From Planctomycetota bacterium (lineage in GTDB: Bacteria; Planctomycetota; UBA1135), in NCBI GenBank assembly GCA_021776795.1, contig JAJFFC010000028.1, positions 124,001 to 188,000 on the forward strand: a DNA stretch of 64,000 bases, in the 5' to 3' direction. Within the stretch, counting starts at the first letter, position 1. Every line of letters starts with the position of its first letter. The translations under genes and the position numbers were made by a program. The notes beneath the pieces were generated by a model. That model had not been told where the DNA came from, ran no database searches, and saw only the letters and a list, made by a program, of their open reading frames with translations. Shown one piece after another: positions 1 through 8,340 of the stretch.

Positions 1-1
1 C

Positions 2-784
2 GATGCCACCGCCGCTCACGCCGAAGGCGCGCAGTGGTGGTTGTTCGACATGTTCCGTCAGATCGACGATGCGCTATTGAATATGCGCATCAACTTGCCG
101 CTGATTAATGTCATGTCGGTACGCGTATTGGGTAACCCACAAGTCGCCCTAGACTCCGACGCCTTCCTCGCCGCCCACCAAGACCATTGGTTTGTTACCG
201 AGGTTGCTTGCTTCATGAAGCGCGTGCTCAAGCGCTACGACCTCACCGCGAAGTCCTTCTTCGCCCTCGCCGATGAAGGCACTGCCTTTGCCGGCACTTG
301 GTTGGAGTTCGGCCTTGGCGCCGACCGCTTCTACGTGCTCGACGAGGAAGACACCCCAGTGCAACTTGGTGTCAGCAGCATGAATGGGGGAGCCTACCCC
401 ATGAGCAATGACCTCAGCCGTTTGGAAAGTCGCTTCCTGGGTGACTTGGACCAAGCTGGACGTGTCTTGGCTAAGCAAGGCTTGATTGCCGCCGCCGATG
501 CCCTCGGCCTCGGCCTTTCCACCGAATCGATGGACCTCATCGATTGGGAAGATGAAATCCGCGTGCACTTGGAAGAGCGCGCGAGTTACTCGCCAGACTC
601 GCTGACTGGCATGGAAGCGAATCTTCGCTTCGCTGGTCCCGAAACTCTTGAGACCAAAATCTTTGGCCGCCTGACCGCTTGGCAGAACTGGATTTTCCAG
701 CGTCCCAACGCCGTCGGCGCCTCGGGTGCCTTGCAGTGCTACGGCACGCCCTCGCGCCCTGAATTCGATTACAACCGCACCTGA
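2..784 (+). CDS. boxC: Benzoyl-CoA-dihydrodiol lyase BoxC, C-terminal part (5' truncated by window)
   Basis: The reading frame is open from base 2 and ends in TGA at 782-784, so only the C-terminal ~260 residues are present. BoxC opens the ring of 2,3-dihydro-2,3-dihydroxybenzoyl-CoA (hydrolytic, releasing formate) in the aerobic Box pathway in the cytoplasm. Family-typical segments are visible: LTAKSFFALADEGTAFAG in the middle and the C-terminal RLTAWQNWIFQRPNAVG. BoxC is a crotonase-superfamily enzyme of about 550 residues, so roughly half is missing upstream. The complete boxB follows after 14 nt on the same strand, which supports both calls and suggests a boxCB operon. No truncation other than the window edge is evident. 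Confidence 0.93.
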   Translation, partial: DATAAHAEGAQWWLFDMFRQIDDALLNMRINLPLINVMSVRVLGNPQVALDSDAFLAAHQDHWFVTEVACFMKRVLKRYDLTAKSFFALADEGTAFAGTWLEFGLGADRFYVLDEEDTPVQLGVSSMNGGAYPMSNDLSRLESRFLGDLDQAGRVLAKQGLIAAADALGLGLSTESMDLIDWEDEIRVHLEERASYSPDSLTGMEANLRFAGPETLETKIFGRLTAWQNWIFQRPNAVGASGALQCYGTPSRPEFDYNRT

Positions 785-798
785 ACCACTTCTGAACC

Positions 799-2214
799 AT
801 GGCAAGCATCGACTACGAATCTAAGATCCCTAACAACGTCGACCTCGCGTCGGATAAGCGTCTGCAGCGAGCGCTCGAGAAGTGGCAGCCGGAGTATCTC
901 GATTGGTGGCACCAAATGGGCCCCACCGATTACGAGGCCAACGACATCTACCTGCGCACCGCGATTTCGGTCGAGGCCGATGGCTGGGCGCACTTTGGTT
1001 ATGTGAAAATGCCCGACTATCGTTGGGGAATCTTCCTGGAACCGCAGCAGAAGGGTCGTGTTGTTCCTTGTGGCGACCATTACGGTGAAGAAGCTTGGCA
1101 GGAAGTTCCTGGTGAGTTCCGCACCGAGTTGCGTCGCATCATTGTGACTCAGGCCGATACTGAGCCTGCCTCTGTGGAGCAGCAACGCCTGTTGGGTCAC
1201 ACTGCGCCTTCGCTGTATGACCTGCGCAACCTGTTCCAGGTCAACGTCGAAGAGGGCCGCCACCTCTGGGCCATGGTCTACTTGCTGCAGCGGTACTTCG
1301 GCAAAGATGGCCGTCGCGAAGCAGAAGAACTCCTGGAGCGTCGCAGCGGTAACCCAGACCGTCCGCGCATCCTCGGCACCTTCAACGAGCCGATTACCAC
1401 TTGGTTGGACTTCTTTATGTTCACCATGTTCACCGACCGCGATGGCAAGTTCCAGCTCTTGGCCTTGGCTGAGTCCGGCTTCGATCCGCTGGCGCGGACC
1501 TGCCGCTTCATGTTGACGGAAGAGGCGCACCACATGTTTGTGGGCCAAACCGGCGTTGGGCGCGTGATCAAGCGCACCTGTGAAGTGATGCAGGAATACC
1601 CAGATGCTTGCCCCAGCGAGCACGGCGCCATTCCTCTGCCCTTGATTCAGAAGTACATCAACTTTTGGGTCAGCTCTTCCACCGATCTCTATGGTTCGGA
1701 GATTAGCTCGAACGCCGCGAACTACTTCGCTGCCGGTCTCAAAGGCCGCGCCTACGAAGAGAAGAAGTACACCGAGCACAAGGCCATGGATGGTAGCTAT
1801 GTCATCGAGAAGCTCGAAGGAGATCGCCTAGTTAAGGAAGAAGTGCCTTTGCGCAACGCCATGAACGAGGTGCTGCGTACCGAATACCTTGAAGACAATC
1901 AGAAGGGTATCGATTACTGGAACCGCATCACGGCCAAGCACAACATCGATTTCAACTTCTGCTTGCCGAACCGCCGCTTCCACCGCAACATCGGTTTGTA
2001 TACCGGACTGCATTTCGATGTCGAAGGCAACCCGATGTCCAAGGAAGATTACGAAGCTCGGGTCCACGAATGGCTACCCAACGATGAAGATCGCAAGTTC
2101 GTGACCTCACTCATGGTTGCGGTGAAAGAAGCTGGCCAGTTCGCTGGTTGGATTGCTCCTCCGGCGAAGGGCCTCAATGGCCAGCCGGTGGACTTCGAGT
2201 ACGTCAAGCTGTGA
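799..2214 (+). CDS. boxB: Benzoyl-CoA 2,3-epoxidase BoxB
   Basis: BoxB is the di-iron oxygenase that epoxidises benzoyl-CoA with O2, the entry step of the aerobic Box pathway; its electrons come from the reductase BoxA, not seen here. The product is 471 residues, normal for the family. Two ferritin-like EExxH metal-binding motifs are visible: E151-E152-x-x-H155 and E241-E242-x-H244-H245. The start ATG lies 14 nt after boxC with no strong Shine-Dalgarno sequence, consistent with translation from a shared transcript. A strong 14-bp terminator hairpin follows 40 nt after the stop, so boxB is the last gene of the unit. Confidence 0.95.
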   Translation: MASIDYESKIPNNVDLASDKRLQRALEKWQPEYLDWWHQMGPTDYEANDIYLRTAISVEADGWAHFGYVKMPDYRWGIFLEPQQKGRVVPCGDHYGEEAWQEVPGEFRTELRRIIVTQADTEPASVEQQRLLGHTAPSLYDLRNLFQVNVEEGRHLWAMVYLLQRYFGKDGRREAEELLERRSGNPDRPRILGTFNEPITTWLDFFMFTMFTDRDGKFQLLALAESGFDPLARTCRFMLTEEAHHMFVGQTGVGRVIKRTCEVMQEYPDACPSEHGAIPLPLIQKYINFWVSSSTDLYGSEISSNAANYFAAGLKGRAYEEKKYTEHKAMDGSYVIEKLEGDRLVKEEVPLRNAMNEVLRTEYLEDNQKGIDYWNRITAKHNIDFNFCLPNRRFHRNIGLYTGLHFDVEGNPMSKEDYEARVHEWLPNDEDRKFVTSLMVAVKEAGQFAGWIAPPAKGLNGQPVDFEYVKL

Positions 2215-2253
2215 TCGCGCGTGCCCCTCGCGGAGAAGGGCGGGCACAAAAAG

Positions 2254-2287
2254 AAAGCCCCGACATCGGTAAAGATGTCGGGGCTTT
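2254..2287. terminator. Bidirectional intrinsic terminator after boxB
   Basis: A perfect 14-bp inverted repeat (2254-2267 with 2274-2287) encloses a 6-nt loop. The stem starts with AAA and ends with TTT, so it works in both directions. It sits between the convergent boxB and the FG-GAP protein gene. Confidence 0.9.
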
Positions 2288-2304
2288 GTCGTGGGGTACT
2301 TGAC

Positions 2305-4281
2305 TTACTGGAAAGTAATCTGCACCACGTTGGTGAGGTCGGCGGTGAACAGGTCCCAGTCATAGGCCTGGAAGAAGGCCGTGACTCCGACGAAGCCAGG
2401 AGGCACCGTCAAGGTGTTCGAGACGGAATCGCCTTCCAGGTCCGACTTGTCACCAGGCTGGCCGACGTAGACCGCATTGCGCAGGTTCAAGGTCCAGCTA
2501 CCGTTCGGGGCAGGCTGGTTGGCTTGCGCCGAAACCCCAGCCGCGGTGGCGTAGTAATAAATCGGGCTGTTGGGGATACCCCACTTGGTTTCAAAGCGGA
2601 GTGGTCCACCAGCTTGGTCGCCGAACATGAACAGGCTTACGCCTGGGTCAATCACCGTGCCGCCATCGACACTGGAGGTGCGGATGAAACCGTTACGGTC
2701 TTCCACCATTTGGAAGAACAGGTTGGTGCCATCGGCGATGGTGTCTTGAATCAGGTAGCTCTGCTGTGCCTGGTTGCCTGGGTTGACATCGATTGCAATC
2801 AGCTGCAGGTTGCCGCTAATGTCGAGGTCATAACCCTCAGAAGAGGTGGAAGGCGTGTTCGAGGTACCGACGTACCAGAACAGTTGGCCGCCGCCGCCTG
2901 GGGCGAGATTCGTGGCAAGCAGGTCCACATTGGTTTCCCAAGTAAAGGGGCCAGCAGCAGTCAAGATGACTGGACCGAGGTCCTGGGCGGGAGGAGCGTG
3001 AACCTCGACCAGGCCTTGACCGCCTTGGGTGTCGGGGCCACCGATGCCTACCTCGGTCTTGGTGGTCTGGTTGATGTCACCCAGTGGGGCAACGCTGAAG
3101 CCAAAGCGGCCAGCCTGACCAGAAATGCCGAGGCTACTGACAAGGCTATCCGTACTTGGTACCAGCGAGAAGGCTTCGAAGCGACCGCGGTCGTTGGAGA
3201 AGCCGGGTGCGCCGACCAAGAGGTCACCACGCTGGTCGAAGTTGGAGTCCTCGGTCATGGCAATCGCCAGGCCGAACTGCTCCCCGGCGTTGGCGCCGAG
3301 AAGGGTGGAGGTCGGGGCGAGGGTGTCGCCAGACCAGATGATGACTTGACCGTTTCCGGCATCAGGGGCACCTGCAGCGACGTCAGTCAGGCTGCCACCA
3401 ACGGCGTCTTGTCCGCCTGCGACGCTATAGCCAAGGTGGGCATCTGCGGTACCGGCGAGGGGGTTGGAGAGGGTGGTGATGCTGCCCGAGGTGGAAAGCA
3501 TGGCCACAGCGCCGTCTTCTGCGGCTAAATCCATGGCGAAGGGAGCGCCAGCCACAAGGCCATCGACGCTGACGCCAGGAACACCGCTCACGTCTAGAGC
3601 ACGATCAATAGCCCAGCCCAAGCCTTCCCCAGAGCTTGCGGCGCCATCAAAAATCCAGCTAGCTGGCTCAGAAGCGCCTGCCGAAGACATGGTCAAGCCG
3701 AGAACTTGGCCATCGAGGCCGTTGCTGCCTGGGGCGCCGACACCCAAGTCGAGATCGCCATCGCCATCTAGGTCACTGCCGACGAGATCCCAGCCAAACA
3801 GGGAGCCAGGGATGGTTCCGGAGACCTCCTGAAGGAGGAATACGGCACCAGCGACGTTGTCCCAAGCGTAAATCCGCACCAAACCTGTGAACGGCCCGTT
3901 GACCGAGGTCTGGAAGGGAGCGCCAATCGCAATCTTGGGCATGCCATCGTTGTGCTCGCCGAGGCTGCACAAGGAGTAACCAAGTTGGTCACTCGAAGCC
4001 ATGCCATCGATTTGTGTCAGCACGGAGCCGTCGAAGCCAGAACGGATGGTGACATGGCCGCTGTTCAGCCCACCAGCATCGGAGCCGGGGGAGCTGACGG
4101 CGTAGTCGTCGAAACCGTCTTGGTTCCAGTCGCCCAGGCCTGTTAGGGCAAAGCCATACAGCTCATTGGCGACAGCACCATTGGAGGAGTCCCACTCGAC
4201 CCAGTCTTGCTGGGCGGCGAGAGGAGACAGGAGAGCGACCACAGCGGCCGCAGAAGCTAGGGGATGACGAGTAAATTGCAT
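2305..4281 (-). CDS. Secreted FG-GAP (integrin-alpha-type) beta-propeller protein with C-terminal module
   Basis: The predicted 658-residue protein begins MQFTRHPLASAAAVVALLSP and has a Sec signal peptide ending near LAAQQ; a longer frame starts upstream but would bury this signal. Residues ~30-420 hold about six FG-GAP/VCBS-like blades, each with a D-x-[DN]-x-D-G-x-x-D calcium loop followed by a GAP-type turn, for example DLDGDGDLDLGVGAP and DQRGDLLVGAPG. This predicts a calcium-binding propeller on the cell surface or outside the cell. The last ~230 residues are beta-rich and end in the recurrent VPPGFVGVTAFFQAYD-type motif shared with eight other secreted proteins here. It is divergent from the lipoprotein gene at 4391. 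The ligand cannot be inferred. Confidence 0.82.
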   Translation of the reverse strand: MQFTRHPLASAAAVVALLSPLAAQQDWVEWDSSNGAVANELYGFALTGLGDWNQDGFDDYAVSSPGSDAGGLNSGHVTIRSGFDGSVLTQIDGMASSDQLGYSLCSLGEHNDGMPKIAIGAPFQTSVNGPFTGLVRIYAWDNVAGAVFLLQEVSGTIPGSLFGWDLVGSDLDGDGDLDLGVGAPGSNGLDGQVLGLTMSSAGASEPASWIFDGAASSGEGLGWAIDRALDVSGVPGVSVDGLVAGAPFAMDLAAEDGAVAMLSTSGSITTLSNPLAGTADAHLGYSVAGGQDAVGGSLTDVAAGAPDAGNGQVIIWSGDTLAPTSTLLGANAGEQFGLAIAMTEDSNFDQRGDLLVGAPGFSNDRGRFEAFSLVPSTDSLVSSLGISGQAGRFGFSVAPLGDINQTTKTEVGIGGPDTQGGQGLVEVHAPPAQDLGPVILTAAGPFTWETNVDLLATNLAPGGGGQLFWYVGTSNTPSTSSEGYDLDISGNLQLIAIDVNPGNQAQQSYLIQDTIADGTNLFFQMVEDRNGFIRTSSVDGGTVIDPGVSLFMFGDQAGGPLRFETKWGIPNSPIYYYATAAGVSAQANQPAPNGSWTLNLRNAVYVGQPGDKSDLEGDSVSNTLTVPPGFVGVTAFFQAYDWDLFTADLTNVVQITFQ

Positions 4282-4377
4282 CGCACAGGGACGGGATTCG
4301 GACCCGGTGCACAATCCTACCCCACACCGACGCCTTATCTCGGCCATTCTTGTGGCGAAATCAGCGCCACATCAGGC

Positions 4378-4383
4378 TATTCT
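4378..4383 (+). promoter_or_regulatory. -10-like TATTCT, 7 nt before start codon
   Basis: TATTCT ends 7 nt before the ATG at 4391. That spacing would put the transcript 5' end at or beside the start codon. No Shine-Dalgarno is needed if the mRNA is leaderless. Confidence 0.45.
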
Positions 4384-4390
4384 GAGGGTT

Positions 4391-5977
4391 ATGAGCCTAG
4401 GTCATCGCCTGTTGGTCCTTCTCCTCGCTCTTGCCGCACCTGCTTGCAGTGGGTCGGAAGACCCGGCCGGAGGTCAAAGCACCTCAGGTCAGGGTGCTGC
4501 AAATCCGGGCCCACAGGCCCCCAACCCTGCTCAAGGAGAGCCTCAGGCAGGGGAGGCCGAACAGAATCAGCAGGAAATCGACTCCACCAAGCCGGCCTTC
4601 TTGGAGGTTCGCCTCAAGATGAAGGGCACTGGCGAAATGATGGGCGGGGTGCCCTTCGATGTGCAATGGGACGATGAAGGGGCTCCCTCAAAAACGGCGA
4701 GCGGTACTGACCCCGATGGCACCCGCACCCTGCGTTTTGATCATGGCGCACAACTGATCGCCATCATCCCGCGCTCCAGTGCATATACCGGGCCAACCTT
4801 CCATTCCGATAAAACCCTCATGCTCGGTGGGGTTACCCATGTGGTCGAGATTGAAGTGCCCCCTGGTGGAATCACCACCGGCACGGTGTACTCCGAAACC
4901 GGAGATCCGGTGCCAGGGGCCACGGTGACCGCATTCTTCAAGTCCCCCGATGAACTAGATCGCGAGTCCAAGCCCTCGGTCGATATCTTCACCACCACCG
5001 ATGACCAAGGAAACTTTGCTCTTGGTGGTTTTCCAGAGGGGCCCTTCGTCTTGGAGTCGGGCGGCGACCACCGCGTGTCGGTGTTTCGGCCTGGTGGTTT
5101 GATTCGCGAAGGCCAACGCTTGGACGGGCTTGAGATTTTTCTCGAACCTGCGCATGAAGTTTATGGGCAAGTCATCGACAGTCAGGAGCAGCCGATTGCT
5201 GGTGCCCGAGTCGTGGCCGGTAAGCCCGCCAGGCGTCAAAACCGCAAACCCACGGCCTTGGAGGGGATTTGGCTTTACCAGGCCCGCGCCGTGGTGACCA
5301 AGAGTGATGAAAACGGCTTGTTCACCCTGCCGGCCGTGCCGGAATCGCAGACTTGGAATCTCAATGTCACTCACCCGGATTATCGCCGCGGCCTTGGTTT
5401 GATTGAAGCCGGACAGATTGATGTGTGGGTCACTTTGGAGCAGGGCGCCAGCGTCGAAGGCATGGTGCGTGGCGAGGATGGTCGGCCAATTTCGCAGGTG
5501 CAGGTCTGGATGTTCTGGCCCTCTGGGCAAGACACAACCTTTACCGGTTTAGATGGCACTTATCACTTTGGTGGCCGCCCGCCCACCGAAGATGTCTTCC
5601 TCGTGTTCTATAAGCCTGAGGCCGGCATGTTACTGGAAGGTCCGATGAGCTTGGATACGGGAACCGAAGCCGTCGACGTGGAATTAGAAGGCGGCCAGCT
5701 TCTTGGCGGACTCGTCGTCGATGCCGAGGAAAACCCGGTGGTCGGGGCGATGGTCACGATTGAGGGGCGCTTGCCTTCGCCAGACTATTTGCGCGCGCGC
5801 ATGCCCGAACGTTTTCTCGAGCTAGATGCGCAGATCACCAACTCCGAAGGGCGCTTCCTCTTCACCGAACTCGATGATAATCATTTCGAGATTCGTATTA
5901 GCGCTCCCGGTGTCGGCGAGAAGGTGCTCGAGAACGTCACCAGCGGGCGCAACGATCTCTTAATCAAGCTCGACTAG
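4391..5977 (+). CDS. Lipoprotein with four carboxypeptidase-regulatory-like repeats
   Basis: I chose the ATG at 4391 because it begins a clear export signal (MSLGHRLLVLLLALAAPACS) with a probable lipidated Cys at residue 20; an upstream in-frame ATG would place 28 charged residues before it. A low-complexity Pro/Gly/Gln/Glu linker runs to about residue 65. After it come at least four CarboxypepD_reg-like beta-sandwich repeats, each with a G-x-V-x-[DS]-x-x-G-x-P-[IV]-x-[GQ]-[AV]-x-V opening and a D-x-x-G-x-F-x-[FL] strand, starting near residues 155, 252, 358 and 440. Such repeats are structural surface domains; no enzymatic motif is visible. Total length is 528 residues. Function is unknown. 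Confidence 0.82.
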   Translation: MSLGHRLLVLLLALAAPACSGSEDPAGGQSTSGQGAANPGPQAPNPAQGEPQAGEAEQNQQEIDSTKPAFLEVRLKMKGTGEMMGGVPFDVQWDDEGAPSKTASGTDPDGTRTLRFDHGAQLIAIIPRSSAYTGPTFHSDKTLMLGGVTHVVEIEVPPGGITTGTVYSETGDPVPGATVTAFFKSPDELDRESKPSVDIFTTTDDQGNFALGGFPEGPFVLESGGDHRVSVFRPGGLIREGQRLDGLEIFLEPAHEVYGQVIDSQEQPIAGARVVAGKPARRQNRKPTALEGIWLYQARAVVTKSDENGLFTLPAVPESQTWNLNVTHPDYRRGLGLIEAGQIDVWVTLEQGASVEGMVRGEDGRPISQVQVWMFWPSGQDTTFTGLDGTYHFGGRPPTEDVFLVFYKPEAGMLLEGPMSLDTGTEAVDVELEGGQLLGGLVVDAEENPVVGAMVTIEGRLPSPDYLRARMPERFLELDAQITNSEGRFLFTELDDNHFEIRISAPGVGEKVLENVTSGRNDLLIKLD

Positions 5978-6402
5978 TGCGCCGGCGTGCGCCACTGGCG
6001 CAGTTGATGGCCAAGATAGCCCGCCATCCATAACAACGAGGTCGCGAGGTGAATCACTTTCCAGGCTTCACGCCAGAAGTCTTGCACGGCGATTTGTAAT
6101 AGCACGCCGCTGAAGATCATCGGCAGTGCGTGGATCAGTAGGAATAGCCCGGAACGGCGGCCTGCGCGTTGTTTCGAGCGTAACCGCGGCCGCGCATGAT
6201 TGGCCCAAAGCATGCCGAGGGAAAGCATGAGTAGAGGCGCGGTGAGAAGGTGCGCATCGTGGGTTGTGCCTTGCCAGGGATGATTCCAAATGCTGAATTC
6301 ATCTTCCGGCGTCATGAAATAAAGCATGTAGGCATAGACCACCCCGGTACCACCAACAAGAATATTGGCAGTGTGGTGAAACCAGGCTTCCGGGCGCCGC
6401 AT
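5974..6402 (-). CDS. Four-helix, histidine-rich integral membrane protein, possible b-type cytochrome
   Basis: This 142-residue protein has four hydrophobic segments and histidines near their ends: HH in TM1, THDAH and NH around TM2, IH in TM3, and IH plus GH 12 residues apart in TM4. That layout resembles small DUF4405-like or cytochrome b561-like haem-b proteins. I start it at the ATG at 6402 rather than the TTG one codon upstream. It lies 11 nt after the flavinylation-motif protein gene, so it is probably the membrane electron donor for that protein. The last codon overlaps the convergent lipoprotein gene by 4 nt. Haem binding is an inference from histidine placement. Confidence 0.6.
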   Translation of the reverse strand: MRRPEAWFHHTANILVGGTGVVYAYMLYFMTPEDEFSIWNHPWQGTTHDAHLLTAPLLMLSLGMLWANHARPRLRSKQRAGRRSGLFLLIHALPMIFSGVLLQIAVQDFWREAWKVIHLATSLLWMAGYLGHQLRQWRTPAH

Positions 6403-6413
6403 CAATCCGTTGC

Positions 6414-6995
6414 CTAGTCTTGTTCTGGCGCCGGAACCGGCTTCGGCTTTGGCGCGCCATGCCTGGCGACTTGATCTGCCGCAAGAAGTTCGCGCACGGC
6501 TGCCGTCGTGGCCCGCGCGGTCATGGTCGCGCCACTCACAGCGTGAATGTCCTTGCCAATTTGCAAGTCCTCATCGAGAGTCTCGCCGACGAATTGGTCG
6601 TACCACTTTTGGGAAGGGCGGTAGTCTTGTGGTTCATCGAAACGGCACACCACAATCTTGGTGACTTTGCCTTGGGCGTCGATGATGACCATCAGGTCTT
6701 GCGCCTTCGAACGCACTGCACGCTTGTCAAACCAAGCTTGTTTGCCCACTTTGGGTGTGGCCTTAGGCGGAAGGTCTTGCTTTGGCGCAACGTGCCACGA
6801 AGTCGCGGTGCCGGACACCTTCTTGACTCCGGCCAAGGTGGCGACATGGGCGCGCTCCTCCTTGCTCCAATAATGCGTTTGGCTCGCCATTTTCTGCTTT
6901 GGGAATGCGGCAGCTAAAGCCTGCTCGTGGGTGAGCGGGCCGGAGCCACCAGCAAGTCCGAAACTGGCAAGGGCGACAAGGAGGAGTGGCTTCAT
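6414..6995 (-). CDS. Exported FMN-binding (flavinylated) domain protein
   Basis: The protein is 193 residues. I start it at the ATG at 6995 because it begins a signal peptide (MKPLLLVALASFGLAGG); the longer frame extends back into the porin gene. The FMN_bind signature is SGATMT at residues 154-159. In this family (NqrC/RnfG-like domains) the last Thr, here T159, receives FMN covalently from an ApbE flavin transferase outside the cytoplasmic membrane. A lysine/alanine-rich tail follows. It sits between an outer-membrane porin gene (26 nt upstream) and a four-helix His-rich membrane protein gene (downstream), which suggests an extracytoplasmic electron-transfer unit. No apbE gene is visible in the window. 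Confidence 0.83.
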   Translation of the reverse strand: MKPLLLVALASFGLAGGSGPLTHEQALAAAFPKQKMASQTHYWSKEERAHVATLAGVKKVSGTATSWHVAPKQDLPPKATPKVGKQAWFDKRAVRSKAQDLMVIIDAQGKVTKIVVCRFDEPQDYRPSQKWYDQFVGETLDEDLQIGKDIHAVSGATMTARATTAAVRELLAADQVARHGAPKPKPVPAPEQD

Positions 6996-7020
6996 GCGTT
7001 GTGAACCTAGATTGTAGTGG

Positions 7021-8178
7021 CTAGAAGGCCCAGCCGATGGTGAAGCGGATGGCGTCGACAGTGGTGTCGGCGGCATTCGATTGATCTTGGAAGTCGAGCT
7101 TGAAGGTCACGTTGGGGTTGGGCTGATAAGCCACGCCCACGACCACGATGTCGACATCGGTGGAAGCTGCGGAATCGGCGCTCAGGTCGTAGTTGGAGAA
7201 GCGCACGAAGGGGGTGAGGGCTTGGCCGTCGGCGCGCTCGGCGAGGAAATCCCAGCCGCCTTCGAGATACCAGCCCTCGAGGTCATCGCTTGGCGAAGGC
7301 GTCGGCAGGCTGCCGGCGTCATCGACCGTGGCCATGGCGTACAGACCACGCACGCGCAGTGGGCCGTGGTCGTATTGGGCGTGCGCTTCCATCACGCTGA
7401 CGCCGAAATCACTCACCGCCGAACTCTGCCCGCTGTTGCCTTGGTACACCGAAGCGCCAAGCAAAAGGCCGTCGACGCCACGGTAATCCACGCGTGCGGT
7501 CACGGCGAGGTCTTCTGCGGCAGCTTTGTCGCCACCTTGACGGCCTCCGCGCAAACCACTCGCGGCAAGATCAAAACCACTGGCATCGAAGCTGTTGACC
7601 ACGTAAACCTGCCACTCGAAATCATTGGCGCGACCAAAGGTGCCGACGCCATTCTCGTGCCAAGTGGAAGGCAGAATCAAGCGCTCAATCAGCGGGCGCT
7701 GGGCCGACCAAAAGGTGGTGGGCTCGTGGGTTTGGTTGATGAAGCCCATCGGAATCAGCAAATGGCCGGCGCGGAAGTTAAAGGCCTCGTGGAAGCGGCC
7801 GTCAATCTGGGCAAACTCCACCGCCAGTTCATCGCCATGTTCATATTCGATTTCCGAATCGAAGGACCAGGTGTCGTTGAATTGATAGCCGAAGTAGAAC
7901 ACCACGCGGTGGAGGTCGAACTGATCGGTCATCCCGGAAGGGGCTCCGCCGTCGGTGGTGCCGTCGTAGTTGGTGTACTCGACTTCGCCATAGCCGCCGA
8001 AGCTGAAGCGATCGCCGAGGGAGCCGCCACCCTGAAATAGGCCGCCAGTTTGGTCGCCATCGAGGCGCTCAGCCAGCAAATCGATGCGGCGCTCCAGTTC
8101 TTCGTTGCTTGGAGCGGGGTTCTGCGCCATGGCCGGGGCGAGCAGGGCGAGGGCAGCAAGGGGAGTGAGGAGTTTCAT
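7021..8178 (-). CDS. Outer-membrane porin (OprO/OprP-like 16-strand barrel type)
   Basis: The 385-residue protein has a signal peptide cut near AMAQ, a short predicted coiled coil (NEELERRIDLLAERLDG), then alternating aromatic beta strands typical of phosphate-selective-porin-like barrels. It ends in GWAF with a C-terminal Phe, the recognition feature for BAM-dependent insertion. FGYQFNDTWSFDSEIEYEHG and AGHLLIPMGFINQTHEP resemble conserved strands of that family. It is the first gene of a leftward operon with the FMN-binding and four-helix membrane proteins. A Fur-like palindrome lies 22 nt before its ATG, so iron control is plausible. The transported substrate cannot be read from the sequence. 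Confidence 0.82.
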   Translation of the reverse strand: MKLLTPLAALALLAPAMAQNPAPSNEELERRIDLLAERLDGDQTGGLFQGGGSLGDRFSFGGYGEVEYTNYDGTTDGGAPSGMTDQFDLHRVVFYFGYQFNDTWSFDSEIEYEHGDELAVEFAQIDGRFHEAFNFRAGHLLIPMGFINQTHEPTTFWSAQRPLIERLILPSTWHENGVGTFGRANDFEWQVYVVNSFDASGFDLAASGLRGGRQGGDKAAAEDLAVTARVDYRGVDGLLLGASVYQGNSGQSSAVSDFGVSVMEAHAQYDHGPLRVRGLYAMATVDDAGSLPTPSPSDDLEGWYLEGGWDFLAERADGQALTPFVRFSNYDLSADSAASTDVDIVVVGVAYQPNPNVTFKLDFQDQSNAADTTVDAIRFTIGWAF

Positions 8179-8200
8179 GACTCAGGTGGGTTAATGAAGT

Positions 8201-8215
8201 TGAGACTCAGTCTCA
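8201..8215. promoter_or_regulatory. Fur-like 7-1-7 inverted repeat
   Basis: TGAGACTCAGTCTCA is a perfect 7-1-7 palindrome 22 nt before the porin start. The 7-1-7 layout and the TGA...TCA ends match operators of the Fur family (Fur, PerR, Zur). The metal specificity is not determined. Confidence 0.55.
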
Positions 8216-8328
8216 TTAGAGGGGAGGAGTTTACGCCTGCAAGCGAGGACTGCAAGCCAGAGCAGCCGAATATTCAAAATTCTTTTCGCTTTTATGACCA
8301 GGTGCTGTTTCTGGGCTACTGTGTCCGC

Positions 8329-8334
8329 TAGGCT
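8329..8334 (+). promoter_or_regulatory. -10-like TAGGCT, 6 nt before deoA start
   Basis: TAGGCT ends 6 nt before the ATG at 8341, and there is no Shine-Dalgarno. A transcript starting at the ATG is predicted. Confidence 0.45.
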
Positions 8335-8340
8335 GCGCCC

